Assembly: GCA_030528525.1 (NCBI GenBank)
Contig: JAUMYT010000002.1
Span: 91,128-155,127 of the forward strand
DNA length: 64,000 nt
Direction: 5' to 3'
DNA from: Pasteurellaceae bacterium
GTDB lineage: Bacteria > Pseudomonadota > Gammaproteobacteria > Enterobacterales > Pasteurellaceae
The notes beneath the pieces were generated by a model, which had not been told where the DNA came from, ran no database searches, and saw only the letters and a list, made by a program, of their open reading frames with translations. The position numbers and the translations under genes were made by a program. Of this stretch, positions 1-9,943 are shown one piece after another (positions within the stretch are counted from its first letter, which is position 1; each line of letters opens with the position of its first letter).

Positions 1-1279
1 GAGCTAACTGTGCAAACTGTTTGCCACGCACTTCAAAATTTGGGAACTGATCCAAACTCGCACAGGCAGGCGAAAGCAGAACCATATCGCCTGCGTGCAA
101 TTTCGGGCGAATCGCTTCCACAGCCTGTTGCATCGTTTCCACTAAAACGCTGTTTTCGGTGAGCTTTGCCAATTCCGCACCATCACGCCCAAAGCAATAG
201 CACACAATATTTGGCTGATTGATCAGAGGTTTGAGTTCCGAGAAATCCGCCCCTTTGCCATCGCCACCGAGTAAAAGATAAAGGGTGCCATCGACTTTTA
301 AGCCATTTAACGCCGCCACTGTGCTACCGACATTCGTTGCTTTGGAATCGTTGATCCAACGCACGCCATCGGTCGTTGGCACAGGTTGGAAGCGGTGATC
401 CAAGCCTGAATAGGTTTTCAATGCTTTGATAATGCCTGCACGATCTACACCCGCACTTTCCGCCAACGCCATTGCTGCCAAGGCGTTCATCTCATTATGA
501 CGACCTTTCAACACCATTTTGGCGGTGTCGATCACTTTGTCTTCGCCAGCGAATAACGCCCCATTCCGTAAGCTGTACTCGCCTGCATTTTCTGCAAATT
601 TTCGGCAAGATCTTACCCCTTGCACAGGGAAAGTTTGGCTGTCTTCGCCATTCACAATCACATTTTCGGCATTGTCATAAATTTTCAGTTTGGCTTGGCG
701 ATACTCTTCAAGGCTGTCGTAGCGATCCATATGATCTTCGCTGATATTCAAAATCGTCGCCGCTTTGGCGTTGAGCGAATAAGTGGTTTCCAGTTGGAAA
801 CTGGAGAGTTCCAATACATAAAGTTCATAATCGCCTTTAAGTAAACTCAAGGCGGGCACGCCAATGTTGCCACCCATTCCCACTTTCACACCAGCCTGCT
901 TTGCCATTTCGGTAGTCAATGATGTGACGGTACTTTTGCCGTTCGAGCCTGTAATCGCAATAATCGGCGCTTTGGCTTCACGGCAGAACAGCTCAATATC
1001 GCCCACCACTTCCACGCCGTTGGCAATCGCTTGCTGAATTTCAGGGGTTGCCAATGCAAGCCCAGGGCTGATCACAATTAAATCAGAACTGAGCAACCAC
1101 TCAAGGTTCAAACCACCTGTGTGGAGTGGAATATCCGCAGGTAATTTATCCGCACCGCTGGGATTGGCACGAGTGTCAATCACTCGCACTTTTGCCTGTT
1201 TATCCGCAAAAAATGCCACACAAGATAGTCCTGTCGTGCCTAAGCCAATAATAGTGATTTGTTTGTTTTGGTATCTCAT
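1..1279 (-). CDS. murD: UDP-N-acetylmuramoylalanine--D-glutamate ligase (partial)
   Basis: Cytoplasmic Mur ligase that adds D-glutamate to UDP-MurNAc-L-Ala in peptidoglycan precursor synthesis. The frame opens with [19 protein letters not shown] (N-terminal Rossmann-like domain) and has the ATP-binding loop ITGSNGKST and a typical KATNVGST stretch. It runs off the left edge of the window, so the C-terminus is missing; about 426 codons are visible. It follows mraY in the dcw cluster with a short palindromic repeat in the gap. Residues read from positions 587-622 ([15 protein letters not shown]) coincide with a dispersed uptake-signal-like repeat, so part of this protein is repeat-derived. Start ATG at 1279 chosen for family alignment. 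Confidence 0.95.
   Translation of the reverse strand, partial: MRYQNKQITIIGLGTTGLSCVAFFADKQAKVRVIDTRANPSGADKLPADIPLHTGGLNLEWLLSSDLIVISPGLALATPEIQQAIANGVEVVGDIELFCREAKAPIIAITGSNGKSTVTSLTTEMAKQAGVKVGMGGNIGVPALSLLKGDYELYVLELSSFQLETTYSLNAKAATILNISEDHMDRYDSLEEYRQAKLKIYDNAENVIVNGEDSQTFPVQGVRSCRKFAENAGEYSLRNGALFAGEDKVIDTAKMVLKGRHNEMNALAAMALAESAGVDRAGIIKALKTYSGLDHRFQPVPTTDGVRWINDSKATNVGSTVAALNGLKVDGTLYLLLGGDGKGADFSELKPLINQPNIVCYCFGRDGAELAKLTENSVLVETMQQAVEAIRPKLHAGDMVLLSPACASLDQFPNFEVRGKQFAQLA
587..622 (-). repeat. uptake-signal-like repeat (AAGGGG type) inside murD
   Basis: Minus strand reads CAAGGGGTAAGATCTTG, then a short spacer and TTTGCAGAAAAT. It lies in-frame within murD and is translated. Same family as the copies at 21816, 47948 and 54217. 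Confidence 0.7.
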
Positions 1280-1294
1280 TTTCTTTTCTATATT

Positions 1295-1356
1295 GTAGGA
1301 TGGGCTTTAGCCCATCATTGTTATTTGATGATTTGATGGGCTAAAGCCCATCCTAC
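1295..1356. repeat. REP-like palindrome GTAGGATGGGC
   Basis: Two inverted arms, 1295-1316 and 1335-1356, each carrying GATGGGCTAAAGCCCATC in one orientation or the other, with a short loop between. It sits between murD and mraY. A related palindrome is at 33296-33360, so this is a dispersed repeat rather than a gene-specific terminator, although it could fold into a hairpin in the transcript. Confidence 0.8.
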
Positions 1357-1358
1357 TT

Positions 1359-2441
1359 TTAACGCAATTTCAACGTCACTAACCCAATCAATACTAACAT
1401 CAAGGTGATGATCCAAAACCGCACGATAACTCGTGGTTCTGGCCAGCCTTTCAGTTCAAAGTGATGGTGGATAGGTGCCATTCGGAAGATGCGTTTTTGG
1501 CGGAGTTTGTAGGAGCCGACTTGTAAAATCACGGATAAGGCTTCCACCACAAACACACCGCCCATTACCACAAGTAATAATTCTTGGCGAACCAAGACCG
1601 CAATCACGCCCAAGGCACCGCCGAGTGAGAGCGAGCCAACATCGCCCATAAACACTTGCGCAGGGTAAGTGTTAAACCATAAAAAGCCCAAGCCCGCCCC
1701 GACAATGGCGGTACATAAAATCACCAACTCACCGCTGTATTTGATGTAAGGAATGTGCAAATATTCGGCAAAATTGTAGTTCCCCGTTGCCCACGCAATC
1801 AAGGCGAATGCGCCTGCGACCATAATAATCGGCACGATTGCCAAGCCGTCTAAGCCGTCCGTTAAATTCACGGCGTTACTGGTGCCAACAATCACAAAAT
1901 AGGTCAGCACAATGTAGAACAAGCCAAGCTGTGGCATTACGTCCTTGAAAAACGGCACCACCAGTTGCGTTGCTGCCGTGTCTTTACCAATCGCATACAT
2001 TCCAAAGGCAGAAATCAAGGCGATCACCGACAGCCAAAAATATTTCCAACGAGCGATTAAGCCGTCTGTGTTTTTGCGTGCGATTTTCCAGTAATCATCG
2101 ACAAACCCGACCACGCCATAACCAAACAGAATAAACAGTACAAACCAGACATACGGGTTGCGTAAATCTGCCCAAAGGAGCGTACTCACGCCAATCGCAA
2201 ACAGGATCATAATGCCACCCATTGTCGGTGTGCCCCGTTTTTTGAAGTGGCTTTCTGGCCCGTCATTTCGCACTTCTTGCCCGAATTTGAGGATCTGCAA
2301 ACGGCGAATGACCCTAGGCCCAATCCACAAGCCGATCAACATTGCCGTGAGCAATGCCATAATGGAACGGAACGTGATGTACGACACCACGTTAAACACG
2401 GTGTTAAATTGCACCAAATACTCAGCTAACCAAACTAACAT
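1359..2441 (-). CDS. mraY: Phospho-N-acetylmuramoyl-pentapeptide transferase
   Basis: Inner-membrane enzyme that transfers phospho-MurNAc-pentapeptide to undecaprenyl phosphate, forming lipid I. 360 residues, the usual family length, with about ten hydrophobic segments. The family motifs are visible: FVDDYWK near residue 115, [10 protein letters not shown] near 190, [11 protein letters not shown] near 265, and the APIHHHFE metal-binding block near 325. The start overlaps the 3' end of murF by 7 bases, indicating co-transcription and translational coupling in the dcw cluster. Confidence 0.97.
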   Translation of the reverse strand: MLVWLAEYLVQFNTVFNVVSYITFRSIMALLTAMLIGLWIGPRVIRRLQILKFGQEVRNDGPESHFKKRGTPTMGGIMILFAIGVSTLLWADLRNPYVWFVLFILFGYGVVGFVDDYWKIARKNTDGLIARWKYFWLSVIALISAFGMYAIGKDTAATQLVVPFFKDVMPQLGLFYIVLTYFVIVGTSNAVNLTDGLDGLAIVPIIMVAGAFALIAWATGNYNFAEYLHIPYIKYSGELVILCTAIVGAGLGFLWFNTYPAQVFMGDVGSLSLGGALGVIAVLVRQELLLVVMGGVFVVEALSVILQVGSYKLRQKRIFRMAPIHHHFELKGWPEPRVIVRFWIITLMLVLIGLVTLKLR

Positions 2442-3841
2442 TTGTTATCCTTTAAAAATGAAAATTTTGCCTCAAGAGCGGTGATCAACTCTTCCATTTT
2501 TTGGCTGCGAGAGCCTTTTGCCAATAGGACAAGGGGGTGAGAATCTTCCATTTTCTGCAAAATGATGTCTGCCAAAAATGCTGCCATTGCAGTTTTGTCG
2601 GTAAAGTGATGAGCAGCATTTTGGCTAATCACGGCACTCTCTTTGCCGAACGATACAACCAAATCCAGCTCAGCGGCAGCTACAAAATCCGCCACTTCCT
2701 GATGGCAAGCTGCACTGTCTTTGCCCAGCTCCGCCATATCGCCTACGGCAAAAATGCGGAAGGCAGGGTAATTTTTCAGCACCGACACCGCTGACTTCAT
2801 TGAATCCACATTGGCGTTATAGCTATCATCAATCAGCAGTAAATTCTGATTGATTTCAATCGGATACAACCGCCCTTTGACTTGCGAACGCTGTTCCAAT
2901 CCAGCTTTCACCGCATTCAAATCCGCCCCTACCGCCATTGCCAACGCTGTGGCTGCCAAGGCATTGCTCACATTATGTTCGCCCAAATACGGCAGATTGA
3001 TTGCCACTTCGCCCTGTGGCGTGTGCAAGGTAAAACGTGAACCACTCAAATGCAGCTCCACATTTTCCGCCCAGAAATCGGCATAGCTGTCTTTATCTTC
3101 GCCCGTGTAGCAGAACGATTGCAACTCACGCTCGCCAATCGCTTTTTGCCACTGTGGATAATAATGAGCCAAATTGAGAATCGCCTTGCCGTCGGCTTTC
3201 AAGCCTTGATAAATCTCGCCTTTCGCTTGAGCCACGCCTGCCAGCGATCCAAACCCTTCCAAATGGGCTGCTGCCACATTATTGACCAAACAGGCATCGG
3301 GATTGGCAATTTGAGCGGTGTAGGCGATTTCGCCAATATGATTCGCCCCCAGTTCGACCACCGCAAATTGATGTTGTTCCGTTAAACGTAACAGCGTGAG
3401 TGGCACACCTAAGTCGTTGTTTAAATTGCCAAAAGTGTAAAGCACTCGGTCTTCGCTGATCGCAACTTTCTGCAAAATTTTTGCCGTCATCTCTTTCACA
3501 GTGGTTTTACCAGATGAGCCTGTCATCGCCACGGTTTTTGGATTGAGCTTGGCTTTCAACCATTTCGCCAACTCGCCCAACGCCAAACGGGTATCTTTCA
3601 CGATAATTTGTGGCACATTGACGGCTAATTCACGTTCCACCACCAACGCCACACAACCTTGCTCAATGGCTTGTGCCACATAATCGTGAGCGTCAAATTT
3701 CTCGCCTTTTAACGCAAAAAACAGCCCCGAACTGACCGCTTGGCGTGTGTCGGTACTGATGTTTTCGATGACCGTATCGCCGTTGCCGATGAGTTTGGCG
3801 TTTAAGATATTTGCTATTTCGCTTGTTGTTTGTTTAATCAT
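2435..3841 (-). CDS. murF: UDP-N-acetylmuramoyl-tripeptide--D-alanyl-D-alanine ligase
   Basis: Cytoplasmic Mur ligase adding D-Ala-D-Ala to complete the precursor pentapeptide. 468 residues from the ATG at 3841 ([13 protein letters not shown]), which has AGGAAAA upstream. The ATP loop reads MTGSSGKTT, and the middle domain motif [12 protein letters not shown] is present. The open frame continues about 49 codons upstream, but that extension is translated repeat sequence (3854-4343) and not part of the protein. The gene overlaps mraY at its 3' end. Confidence 0.96.
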   Translation of the reverse strand: MIKQTTSEIANILNAKLIGNGDTVIENISTDTRQAVSSGLFFALKGEKFDAHDYVAQAIEQGCVALVVERELAVNVPQIIVKDTRLALGELAKWLKAKLNPKTVAMTGSSGKTTVKEMTAKILQKVAISEDRVLYTFGNLNNDLGVPLTLLRLTEQHQFAVVELGANHIGEIAYTAQIANPDACLVNNVAAAHLEGFGSLAGVAQAKGEIYQGLKADGKAILNLAHYYPQWQKAIGERELQSFCYTGEDKDSYADFWAENVELHLSGSRFTLHTPQGEVAINLPYLGEHNVSNALAATALAMAVGADLNAVKAGLEQRSQVKGRLYPIEINQNLLLIDDSYNANVDSMKSAVSVLKNYPAFRIFAVGDMAELGKDSAACHQEVADFVAAAELDLVVSFGKESAVISQNAAHHFTDKTAMAAFLADIILQKMEDSHPLVLLAKGSRSQKMEELITALEAKFSFLKDNKC

Positions 3842-3853
3842 AAATTTTCCTAT

Positions 3854-4343
3854 GTTACTTTTCTTTGCGTTGCCAAAGAAAAGTAACCAAAAGAAAGTAC
3901 ACCCTGCTTCGCTTGGTTGGGATTTCCTTGACGGAAAATTTGTAAACTCGCTTCGCTCAAACAGTACAAATTTTCCTAGAAATCCCAAGTCGCTCAGAAG
4001 GGAACCCGATCCGTCTTTGCGATCGTTATTTTTTAACTATTTTGCAGATTTTTTATAAAATCTGACCCCTTGTAGAACCTTGTAGAAATTGTAAAGTTCG
4101 CCCATATCCCTTCTGAACCGCCTGAGCGACTTTGAATTTGTAGAAAAAATTTTATGTTTGAGCTTGCAACGCAAGCGAGTTCAAAATTTTTTCGTTAAGC
4201 AAATTCAAACCAAGCGAAGAAAGCGGTGAAGTAGGGCGTGCTTTCTTTGGTTACTTTACTCACTTTGTTCGCCCTTTGGGTCGTTGGCAGAGCCAACGCT
4301 CAAACGCTAAAGCGTTTGTCTTTGCACGAGCAAAGAAAGTAAC
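3854..4343. repeat. 490-bp palindromic repeat element between murE and murF
   Basis: This gene-free stretch fills the whole murE-murF junction. Its ends are inverted: GTTACTTTTCTTTGC at 3854 and GCAAAGAAAGTAAC ending at 4343. Further matching arms lie inside (CGCTTGGTT region on the left against AACCAAGCG on the right; AAGTCGCTCAGAAGGG against CCTGAGCGACTT). An AAGGGG-type uptake-like repeat sits near the centre (4039-4073). It starts two bases after the murE stop and ends about 12 bases before the murF start, leaving the murF ribosome binding site intact. No protein of its own is evident. It may be a non-autonomous mobile element. Confidence 0.75.
4039..4073 (-). repeat. uptake-signal-like repeat (AAGGGG type)
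   Basis: Minus strand reads ACAAGGGGTCAGATTTTATA then AAAAATCTGCAAAAT. It is embedded in the middle of the palindromic element between murE and murF. Confidence 0.7.
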
Positions 4344-4345
4344 AA

Positions 4346-5851
4346 TTACCCCAAGAATTTTCTTGCCACTTCCTGATCCGAAAAATGATACTTCTTCGTC
4401 CCAATAATCTGATAATCCTCGTGCCCTTTGCCTGCAATCAACACCACGTCTTTGCTGTCGGCTTGGGCGATCGCTTGTTCGATCGCGTATTGGCGAATGT
4501 GCATTTTTTGGATCGCATTCGGTTTTTTGAAGCCTTGCATAATGTCGGCGAAAATCACATCAGGATCTTCAGTTCTTGGGTTGTCGTCTGTTACGATCAC
4601 ATTGTCGGCGTACTGTTCGGCAATGCTTGCCATTAGCGGACGCTTGCCTGTGTCACGGTCGCCACCGCAACCGAATACGCACCAAAGTTTGCCGTCGCAA
4701 TGTAGGCGAGCGGCTTGTAACGCTTTTTCGAGTGCGTCTGGTGTGTGGGCGTAGTCCACAATCACCATTGGGTTCGCTTGCGGTGCTTCTTTGCTCACTA
4801 AACATTCCATTCGTCCGCAAACACCTGTTAAGTGCGGTGCAGTTTCTAATAATTGAGTCAAATCGTAGCCTAACGCCAACAGTCCAGCAAAAGCCGTCAG
4901 TAAGTTGCTGACGTTAAATGCCCCGATCAAACGGCTGTCTAATTTGCCACTGCCCCAAGAGGATTCAAATTCGATGCTTGCTCCTTGTAGCGTATAAGCG
5001 ACATTTTTCGCTTGAATCCAACGTTTTTGGCTGAGTGTTTGTTGTGGGTTAATACTCACCGCTACTGCTTCAGGCAATTTCGACAGCCATTCACGCCCGA
5101 TTTGATCATCGGCGTTGATCACTTGCTGTTTGGTGGAAAGTTCGCCGAACAGGCGGAATTTCGCCGCAGCGTACTCTTCCATTGTGTTGTGATAATCCAA
5201 ATGATCACGGCTCAAATTGGTAAACACCGCTAAATCAAACTCAAGGGCTTCGGCACGGTATTGAGCCAAGCCGTGGCTGGAGACTTCCATTGCACAGAAA
5301 TCTGCCCCTTGCTCCACGAAACTGGCGAGATTTTGCTGAATTTCAATGGCGGAACCTGTGGTATTGACCGCTTCTTGCACCTGCCCATACAAGCCGTTGC
5401 CAATCGTCCCCATTACCGCCGATTTACCACCCAGCAAGTTTCGCCATTGGGCAAGCAGTTGAGCGGTGGTGGTTTTGCCGTTGGTACCGGTAATGCCGAC
5501 CAACGTCAGTTTTTGAGAGGGTTCGCCATAAAATGCCCCTGCGATTTGAGAGAGCAATTTGGGTAAATTGGGCACGTCAATCACGGTACAAGGGGGGGAG
5601 AAAAGGCAAGATTTTGCAAAATCTGTATTTACCTCCACCAAACCAAGTGACTCATCTGATTCAGCCAAAATCAAGCTTGCTCCTTGTTCAATGGCATTGC
5701 AGATAAACTGGCGACCATCAACATAATGCCCCTTTAAAGCAATAAAAAGATCACCCCGTTGGATCGCTCGACTATCTAGACACATTTGATTTAATGGAGT
5801 GAGTGTTGTCCAGCTCGATAATTTAGGGAAGAAATAGAGTAAACGTTGCAT
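4346..5851 (-). CDS. murE: UDP-N-acetylmuramoyl-L-alanyl-D-glutamate--2,6-diaminopimelate ligase
   Basis: Cytoplasmic Mur ligase adding meso-diaminopimelate, the third residue of the stem peptide. 501 residues. ATP loop [15 protein letters not shown] near residue 118; the DDNPR motif near 405, which marks meso-DAP rather than lysine specificity; and the AGKGHEDYQ motif near the C-terminus. An uptake-like repeat (5588-5624) is inserted in-frame in the N-terminal domain and adds about a dozen residues ([17 protein letters not shown]) where E. coli MurE reads straight through. It lies in the dcw cluster between ftsI and murF. Confidence 0.96.
   Translation of the reverse strand: MQRLLYFFPKLSSWTTLTPLNQMCLDSRAIQRGDLFIALKGHYVDGRQFICNAIEQGASLILAESDESLGLVEVNTDFAKSCLFSPPCTVIDVPNLPKLLSQIAGAFYGEPSQKLTLVGITGTNGKTTTAQLLAQWRNLLGGKSAVMGTIGNGLYGQVQEAVNTTGSAIEIQQNLASFVEQGADFCAMEVSSHGLAQYRAEALEFDLAVFTNLSRDHLDYHNTMEEYAAAKFRLFGELSTKQQVINADDQIGREWLSKLPEAVAVSINPQQTLSQKRWIQAKNVAYTLQGASIEFESSWGSGKLDSRLIGAFNVSNLLTAFAGLLALGYDLTQLLETAPHLTGVCGRMECLVSKEAPQANPMVIVDYAHTPDALEKALQAARLHCDGKLWCVFGCGGDRDTGKRPLMASIAEQYADNVIVTDDNPRTEDPDVIFADIMQGFKKPNAIQKMHIRQYAIEQAIAQADSKDVVLIAGKGHEDYQIIGTKKYHFSDQEVARKFLG
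5588..5624 (+). repeat. uptake-signal-like repeat inserted in-frame in murE
   Basis: Plus strand reads ACAAGGGGGGGAGAAAAGG followed by AAGATTTTGCAAAATCT. It is translated on the minus strand within murE as part of an N-terminal-domain loop. Confidence 0.8.
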
Positions 5852-5861
5852 AATATTCTCA

Positions 5862-7979
5862 TTAATTCACTGCTTGTGGCTTAGTAAGACGAATCACCTG
5901 GCGACCATCAATAATGTTATCTGGCTTGATATTACGTGCTTTTAGCGTATATCCCATAATTTTCGAGAAAATAGGCCCTGCCACAGCCCCCCCGTAATAA
6001 TTCGCAACTTTCGGATCGTTAATTAATACCACCAAGGCAAATTGAGGATTACTTGCTGGGGCAATCCCTGCAGTGTAAGCAAGATGTTTGTCCGTATAAA
6101 TAGTTTTGGGTTTACCATTTTGATCTTTGATGGTTTTGGTTTTTTGGGCTGTTCCTGTTTTCACCGCAACATGAAATCCCTCCACAGCGGCTCTTGTGCC
6201 TGTTCCTCCTTTTTCAGCTACTGTTTCCATCATTTTCACCACATCACGGGTAATTTTTTCTGGTAATACACGCTCACCAATCACAGGGGGATCAACTTTA
6301 GTAATGGAGAGTGGACGGTAAATACCAAAACTACCCAGGGTCGCGTAAGCACGAGCTAATTGTAGTGGTGTCACGCTTAATCCGTAGCCATAGGATAATG
6401 TTGCCCGTTCAATATCAGACAACACTTTATTACGATCGCCCTTTCTCCCTTTAGATTCGCCTAAGCCTAATCTTGTTTCTTTACCAAATCCAACATTATC
6501 GTAGGTTTCCAACAATGCTTCTGGCGACATACGTAAAGCAAGACGGCTTACCCCTGTATTACTGGATTTTTGTATTACACCTGTGAGCGTGAGCTTTTCA
6601 TAGTAAGACGGGTCTTGGATCAACTTTCCATTTGCGGTGAAAGGTTGAGTATTTAATACTTCATCAAGATAGGTCACTTTATTTTGTAATGCGGAAATCA
6701 CTACGAATGGCTTCACTGTTGACCCCGGCTCAAATGTGTCCGTAATCGCACGATTGGCAGCAAGTTCTACGTTGAATTCATTGCGGTTATTTGGGTTGTA
6801 AGAAGGTGCATTCGCCATGGCAAGAATTTCACCTGTTTGTACATCAACCAATACAGCCGTACCCGATTCTGCTTTAGTTTCGCTCACCGCTTTTTTGATT
6901 TCATGATAAGCCATTGATTGTAAATCCTCATCAATACTTAGCATGATATTCTGTGGGTTATACTGTTTTTCTTCACGAATATTCTCAATGATATTGCCTT
7001 TTGCATCCTTACGAATGACTTTATTACCATTTCGCCCGACCAATAACGCATCAAAACTTTTCTCTAAGCCTTCAGCTCCTTTATCATCAAGGTTGGTAAA
7101 ACCAATTAATTGTGCAACCTCTTCCCCTAAAGGATAAAAACGTCGAAATTCTTTACGCAATATTAAACCATCAATACCCAAACCTTTATATTCGTTTAAA
7201 TTAGCCTCCTCCTTCGGTAAAATACCACCAATCAGAAACTCGGCAATGGTTTCTGATTGATGACGAGCTAAATAAATCAAGCTTTTTTCTGAAGACAAAT
7301 ACAATTTTTCCAAGAGTGCTTGATATTTTAAATTCAAACTTTCTGCCAATAGCGCCAATTTATTTTTTTCAAGCTGAATTGCCTCTTCTTCTAATTTGAG
7401 AAATTCTGAATAAGGACTATAACGTACTTTACTGAGAAGTACGTCATAATTCACAGCAGTAGTACTAGCCAATAAACGCCAATAATCCTCACTTTCAAGA
7501 TTGAAGATCGCTCGTGGATTATATTTTTCTCTATCTTCTTTTTTCTTAGCATTAATTTTCTGGGTTATAAACTTATTGACGTTTGATGTAATTTTACTCG
7601 TAGATCCTCCTATATCTTTAGCCAGTGCTTGCCAACGTGCTTTATCGCGGTTTAATTTGGAGGAAAAATAACGTCTAGGATCAATTGTGACTGAATACAT
7701 CGGCACACTTGTAGAAAGTATACGACCATTTCTATCTAGAATGTCTCCTCGAGTCGATGGTAGGTTTACTTTACGTAGGGAATATTGATTCGCTCTTTCA
7801 ATCATTTCATTTGCTCGTGTGACTTGTAGGTCAGCACTTTGAGCTAACAAGGCTGCAGAGAGTACTACAACAAATAGATAAACCAATATAAAGCGGGAGG
7901 GAATGTAACTTTTTAGTGCTTTATTCTCTGGTTTTCTGGCCGTGCTCACTTTAGGTTTAGGTTTAATGTGTTTTTTCAT
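5862..7979 (-). CDS. ftsI: Peptidoglycan D,D-transpeptidase FtsI (PBP3)
   Basis: Septal class B penicillin-binding protein that cross-links peptidoglycan during division. A short cytoplasmic tail, one membrane segment (about residues 29-49), the pedestal domain, then the transpeptidase domain with catalytic S420-TVK423, S472-S-N474 and K607-TG609. At 705 residues it is well over a hundred longer than E. coli FtsI. Most of the excess is a lysine/glutamate/leucine-rich insertion of about 92 residues at 137-228, between the segments matching SARIN and RFIYLAR of the E. coli protein. It follows ftsL by 4 bases. Confidence 0.96.
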   Translation of the reverse strand: MKKHIKPKPKVSTARKPENKALKSYIPSRFILVYLFVVVLSAALLAQSADLQVTRANEMIERANQYSLRKVNLPSTRGDILDRNGRILSTSVPMYSVTIDPRRYFSSKLNRDKARWQALAKDIGGSTSKITSNVNKFITQKINAKKKEDREKYNPRAIFNLESEDYWRLLASTTAVNYDVLLSKVRYSPYSEFLKLEEEAIQLEKNKLALLAESLNLKYQALLEKLYLSSEKSLIYLARHQSETIAEFLIGGILPKEEANLNEYKGLGIDGLILRKEFRRFYPLGEEVAQLIGFTNLDDKGAEGLEKSFDALLVGRNGNKVIRKDAKGNIIENIREEKQYNPQNIMLSIDEDLQSMAYHEIKKAVSETKAESGTAVLVDVQTGEILAMANAPSYNPNNRNEFNVELAANRAITDTFEPGSTVKPFVVISALQNKVTYLDEVLNTQPFTANGKLIQDPSYYEKLTLTGVIQKSSNTGVSRLALRMSPEALLETYDNVGFGKETRLGLGESKGRKGDRNKVLSDIERATLSYGYGLSVTPLQLARAYATLGSFGIYRPLSITKVDPPVIGERVLPEKITRDVVKMMETVAEKGGTGTRAAVEGFHVAVKTGTAQKTKTIKDQNGKPKTIYTDKHLAYTAGIAPASNPQFALVVLINDPKVANYYGGAVAGPIFSKIMGYTLKARNIKPDNIIDGRQVIRLTKPQAVN

Positions 7980-7983
7980 TAAA

Positions 7984-8295
7984 TTACCTCATTAATATTA
8001 CTTCCTGATCTTTTTTAATTGCTCGTAACTCCAATTTCTCTGCTGCAGCTTCAATAATCGATTTTTTACTCCGTGAATTTTCCTCTAACTGTAGATTAAT
8101 ATATTGATCGTTGAGCTTCTCATTTTGTGAAGCATAGTAGGATTCTTGCGCTGTTAATAGACGTGTTTGATGAGTCACCCAAACAGTCATCACGGCAGAA
8201 ATAACAACACAAAGTAGTAAAATCAAAGCCACTTTATTGTGGCTAGTTAAATCATCCAAAATGATTTGACGTAAAGGGTAACGTTCATTTGCCAT
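7984..8295 (-). CDS. ftsL: Cell division protein FtsL
   Basis: Small bitopic division protein that forms the FtsQLB complex at the septum. 103 residues: a short cytoplasmic N-terminus, one membrane segment (VALILLLCVVISAVMTVWV, about 22-40), then a periplasmic coiled coil (QESYYASQNEKLNDQYINLQ). It sits between rsmH and ftsI, the conserved dcw position, and its start touches the rsmH stop. FtsL proteins are poorly conserved, so the call relies on length, topology and context. Confidence 0.92.
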   Translation of the reverse strand: MANERYPLRQIILDDLTSHNKVALILLLCVVISAVMTVWVTHQTRLLTAQESYYASQNEKLNDQYINLQLEENSRSKKSIIEAAAEKLELRAIKKDQEVILMR

Positions 8296-9230
8296 TATCG
8301 TTTCTCCGCAATTCGCAATACCGCACTGCGTGAACGTGGGTTTGCGTCAATTTCCGCCTGAGTTGGCATAATCGCTTTGCCAATGGTTTTCAGCGGAATA
8401 TTTTTATTCAATTCACTTTCTAAAATCGGCAAGCCTTTCGGCACGGCTTCGCCTTTGCTTTGCTTACGCATAAATTGTTTAACCATTCGGTCTTCCAACG
8501 AATGGAAACTGATAATTGACAAACGCCCTGCTGGGGCAAGCACGCTCAATGTCGAATTCAACGCCTTTTCCAATTCGTCTAATTCGCTGTTGATAAAAAT
8601 ACGAATGGCTTGGAAAGAGCGAGTGGCTGGGTGTTTGTGCCTTTCTTTAAATGGCACCGACTCCTCAATAATTTTTGCCAGTTGCAAGGTGCGGGAGATC
8701 TTCTCTTTTGCAGATTTATTGTAAGAAGTGACCCCTTGTGCGATGCGTTTGGCAAAGCGTTCTTCGCCAAACTCTTTCAAGACCCAAGCTAAGTCTTCTT
8801 CAGAGACTTGAGCAAGCCACTCCATTGCAGACACGCCTTTGGTGGTGTCCATTCGCATATCAAGGGGGCCATCTCGCATAAAGCTAAACCCCCTTTCGGC
8901 TTCATCTAATTGTGGTGAAGACACGCCTAGATCGAGCAAAATACCGTCAATTTTGCCAACTAAACCCAGTTCTTCGCAGATGTTTGGAATGGCAGAAAAT
9001 GCCGAATGCACAATTTGAAAACGAGGATCGGAAATGGTATTGGCTTCGGTAATTGCACGAGGATCACGATCAATCGCAATCAGGCGACCCTGTTCGCCAA
9101 GACGACTTAAAATCAAACGTGAATGACCGCCACGACCAAAAGTACCATCAATGTAAATGCCGTTCGGTTTAATGGCTAAACCGTCCACAGCTTCATTTAA
9201 CAGCACTGTAATGTGTTTTGGATCATTCAT
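8295..9230 (-). CDS. rsmH: 16S rRNA (cytosine(1402)-N(4))-methyltransferase
   Basis: S-adenosylmethionine-dependent enzyme methylating N4 of C1402 in the 16S rRNA P site. Motifs: [13 protein letters not shown] at the N-terminus, the SAM-binding [21 protein letters not shown], and the C-terminal [10 protein letters not shown] block. I prefer the ATG at 9230 ([10 protein letters not shown], 311 residues; GGAAAG upstream) because homologues start there. The ATG at 9242, directly after the mraZ stop, would add MESK. The stretch at 8706-8739 matches the uptake-like repeat, and the protein there ([14 protein letters not shown]) differs from E. coli RsmH but is only about two residues longer. Confidence 0.96.
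   Translation of the reverse strand: MNDPKHITVLLNEAVDGLAIKPNGIYIDGTFGRGGHSRLILSRLGEQGRLIAIDRDPRAITEANTISDPRFQIVHSAFSAIPNICEELGLVGKIDGILLDLGVSSPQLDEAERGFSFMRDGPLDMRMDTTKGVSAMEWLAQVSEEDLAWVLKEFGEERFAKRIAQGVTSYNKSAKEKISRTLQLAKIIEESVPFKERHKHPATRSFQAIRIFINSELDELEKALNSTLSVLAPAGRLSIISFHSLEDRMVKQFMRKQSKGEAVPKGLPILESELNKNIPLKTIGKAIMPTQAEIDANPRSRSAVLRIAEKR
8706..8739 (-). repeat. uptake-signal-like repeat match inside rsmH
   Basis: Minus strand reads ACAAGGGGTCACTTCTTAC, then AATAAATCTGCAAAAG. It matches the AAGGGG family at both ends. Because the host protein is scarcely longer than usual, this may be sequence convergence or replacement rather than insertion. Confidence 0.5.
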
Positions 9231-9242
9231 TTTGCTTTCCAT

Positions 9243-9701
9243 TTATAACGAGAGATGCTTTAGGGCTTCGCAGTTGAGCAGATCAGCAGAATTACCAATC
9301 GCCAAATCTTCACTGATTTGGGCTTGCCATTGCTGCTCTTGCCAAATTTCAAATTTATTTAGCTGACCCACTAACATAATTTGCTGTTCAAGTTTTGCGT
9401 GCTGACGCAAAACAGGGCTGAGTAAAATTCGCCCAGCAGAATCCATTTCACATTCGGTCGCAAAACCTTGCATCACACGTTGGATTCGGCGTTGGGTGGG
9501 GTCAAAATTCGAGAGGGCAAGCAATTTTTGCTCAATCATTTCCCACTCTTTCAGGGGGTAAAGTAGCAGACAAGGTTGGCGAATATCGACAGTACAAATT
9601 AGACTGCCTTGGTGCTTTTCAAGCAATTCGGCACGATAGCGTGTTGGGATCGCCAACCGCCCTTTGCTGTCTACATTGATTGAAGTTGCCCCGCGGAACA
9701 T
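9243..9701 (-). CDS. mraZ: Transcriptional regulator MraZ
   Basis: First gene of the dcw cluster. A ring-forming AbrB-like DNA-binding protein that represses its own operon in E. coli. 152 residues with the two MraZ repeats: [22 protein letters not shown] at the N-terminus and a second copy around [20 protein letters not shown], both with the DxxGR core. Its stop is immediately followed by the rsmH start region. Three 10-bp-spaced operator-like repeats lie about 56-80 bases upstream of the start. Confidence 0.96.
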   Translation of the reverse strand: MFRGATSINVDSKGRLAIPTRYRAELLEKHQGSLICTVDIRQPCLLLYPLKEWEMIEQKLLALSNFDPTQRRIQRVMQGFATECEMDSAGRILLSPVLRQHAKLEQQIMLVGQLNKFEIWQEQQWQAQISEDLAIGNSADLLNCEALKHLSL

Positions 9702-9756
9702 GATCGCTATTCTCTCATCTTAGTGAAGCTTAATTGATATAAACACGATGGAATAT

Positions 9757-9781
9757 TCCCAAGAAATACCATAAATTCCCA
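9757..9781 (-). promoter_or_regulatory. Candidate MraZ operator upstream of mraZ
   Basis: On the minus strand TGGGA, TGGTA and TGGGA occur with exact 10-bp periodicity (plus-strand TCCCA at 9757, TACCA at 9767, TCCCA at 9777). This matches the known MraZ box of TGGGN repeats separated by 5 bases. A further TGGGT (9791-9795) is off register. Autoregulation of the dcw cluster is inferred from the known E. coli case. Confidence 0.65.
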
Positions 9782-9884
9782 CTTTTCTCCACCCATCTTA
9801 TGAATTCTATCCCTTTACATTCTATGGGGCAAGCTGTTTTATTTTATGCAATGGATACAGCAGAAAATTTCTCGTTATAGAAAG

Positions 9885-9922
9885 AAAAAATAGACAATAA
9901 ATCTAATTTATTGCCTATTTTT
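9885..9922. terminator. Bidirectional terminator hairpin downstream of hxuA
   Basis: Arms AAAAAATAGACAATAAA and TTTATTGCCTATTTTT flank a 5-base loop, with A-run and T-run on the two sides. It lies just after the hxuA stop (minus strand) and upstream of mraZ. The stem is AT-rich. Confidence 0.65.
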
Positions 9923-9943
9923 AGTATGTTATGTAGACAGTGA

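Noticed and set aside
3842..3988. 49-codon N-terminal extension of the murF frame
   Set aside because: It is translated palindromic repeat; the ATG at 3841 has its own ribosome binding site and matches MurF homologues.
3747..4058. 103-codon open frame on the plus strand opposite murF and the repeat element
   Set aside because: It overlaps murF antisense and repeat DNA, with no ribosome binding site or recognisable domain.
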